A DNA stretch of 64,000 nucleotides from Monoplex corrugatus (taxonomy: Eukaryota; Mollusca; Gastropoda; Littorinimorpha; Ranellidae): assembly GCA_030674185.1 (NCBI GenBank), contig JAPXFY010000015.1, positions 23,194,986 through 23,258,985 on the forward strand, written 5' to 3'. The translations under genes and the position numbers were made by a program. Shown here one piece after another: positions 63,301 to 64,000 of the stretch (position 1 is the first letter of the stretch; every line of letters starts with the position of its first letter). The notes beneath the pieces are model-generated. The model was not told the DNA's origin. It searched no databases and was given only the letters and a program-made list of their open reading frames with translations.

Positions 63301-64000
63301 CTATTTCAGTTATCTGAAAAAGCTACTTTAATTATCTGAAATATACATGTAACATTTCTTAAACCTGGAATGAGGAAAACTATTCTTCTACACACATATC
63401 TAATCATTTATTATCCTTTGGGATTAATCGAGCTGTAATTTTCTCAAACCTAATACTAGTCTCCATAAACAAAGCTTTACTCTGAATTTTCTCGAAAATC
63501 AGTATAAAAAAAGAAATATTTGTGCACAAAACCTCCCGAGAATTGACCCTTTAAAATCCAGCCTATGTATCCGAAGCCACCCTGTGGAACACACTGCCAG
63601 AAAACATGCGAAATGTCTCGTTTCACAATATTTAAGAAGAGGTATTTTTATACATCATTTGCATTGATTAACATTTCTCCTACCTTGCAGTCTGATTAGT
63701 CACTAACTCATTTTTATAGCGCTTAACTACTAAATGTAAAAATTGCAGATCTATTTTTGAGCTGATAGATATTGTTTGCCTTGTCGGAATATCTTTGTTA
63801 ATCGTGTATAAATTATGTGTGGTATAGACCCTCTCTGAGGGAGAGCTGGATTTGAAAAACATACTTTTTTATCTCATACCCATGGAAACAAATGTTGTTC
63901 TTATTATTGTACCTGCTGGTTTTTTTCCTTAGTTGTTTGCCTTTTGAATCTGTTGAATCATTGAATAATAATTTTTGCAAAGATTTTGTTTGGGATTGAC
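63301..64000. other. M13 intron after the last visible exon, no recognisable gene
   Basis: AT-rich; a GCGCTTAACTAC segment near 63718 loosely recalls CR1 tails but is not conclusive. The next M13 exon was not seen. Confidence 0.5.

Overview
The window looks like animal (metazoan) nuclear DNA, most likely from a marine mollusc and possibly a caenogastropod snail. It has one split gene with GT-AG introns of 5-11 kb, dense AC/TG microsatellites, and remains of many non-LTR retrotransposons. I see no bacterial operon, phage, CRISPR array or rRNA. The mollusc assignment rests on the style of the repeats and is an inference.

Host gene: five exons on the + strand (28846-28991, 36658-36813, 44243-44329, 49246-49447, 60899-61083) encode the N-terminal part of a neprilysin/ECE-like M13 zinc metallopeptidase. 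They cover a type II membrane anchor, the NPCEDFYxFxCGxW hallmark and the following alpha-helical ectodomain. Splice phases agree across exons 2-5. The zinc site and C-terminus lie beyond the right edge, and an exon for the first conserved cysteine pair was not found. Exons 4 and 5 each appear to lack one base in a C-run. This means either a pseudogene or assembly indels.

Left part (1-28 kb): microsatellites, tRNA-like SINEs and a hairpin element (3191-3473). Then come fragments of several LINE families, and a 5'-truncated RTE-like LINE (10346-14424) carrying both a CR1-type 3' end and a complete Tc1-like DNA transposon (12505-14101). A nearly complete EN/RT LINE (about 22110-25972) follows, and then a CR1/L2-like LINE with an intact 669-residue RT frame (26262-28271, minus strand).

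Middle (28-45 kb): M13 introns filled by retrotransposons. The clearest are a full-length RTE-like copy (36908-40265) with a perfect 11-bp target-site duplication, and a copy with an inverted 5' end (30682-33098), also with an 11-bp duplication, which fits twin priming. Right part (45-64 kb): a dimeric tRNA-like SINE, a Penelope-like element with a GIY-YIG domain, several I-like LINEs with RNase H, and a third RTE copy (62390-63077) nested inside another LINE, again with an 11-bp duplication.

I see no convincing new molecular system. The most useful observations are the insertion records (three 11-bp duplications, one twin-primed inversion), AC-microsatellite blocks carried inside LINE 3' ends, a TG tract abutting a splice acceptor, several unclassified interspersed repeats, and a pattern of single G/C deletions that may be sequencing error.
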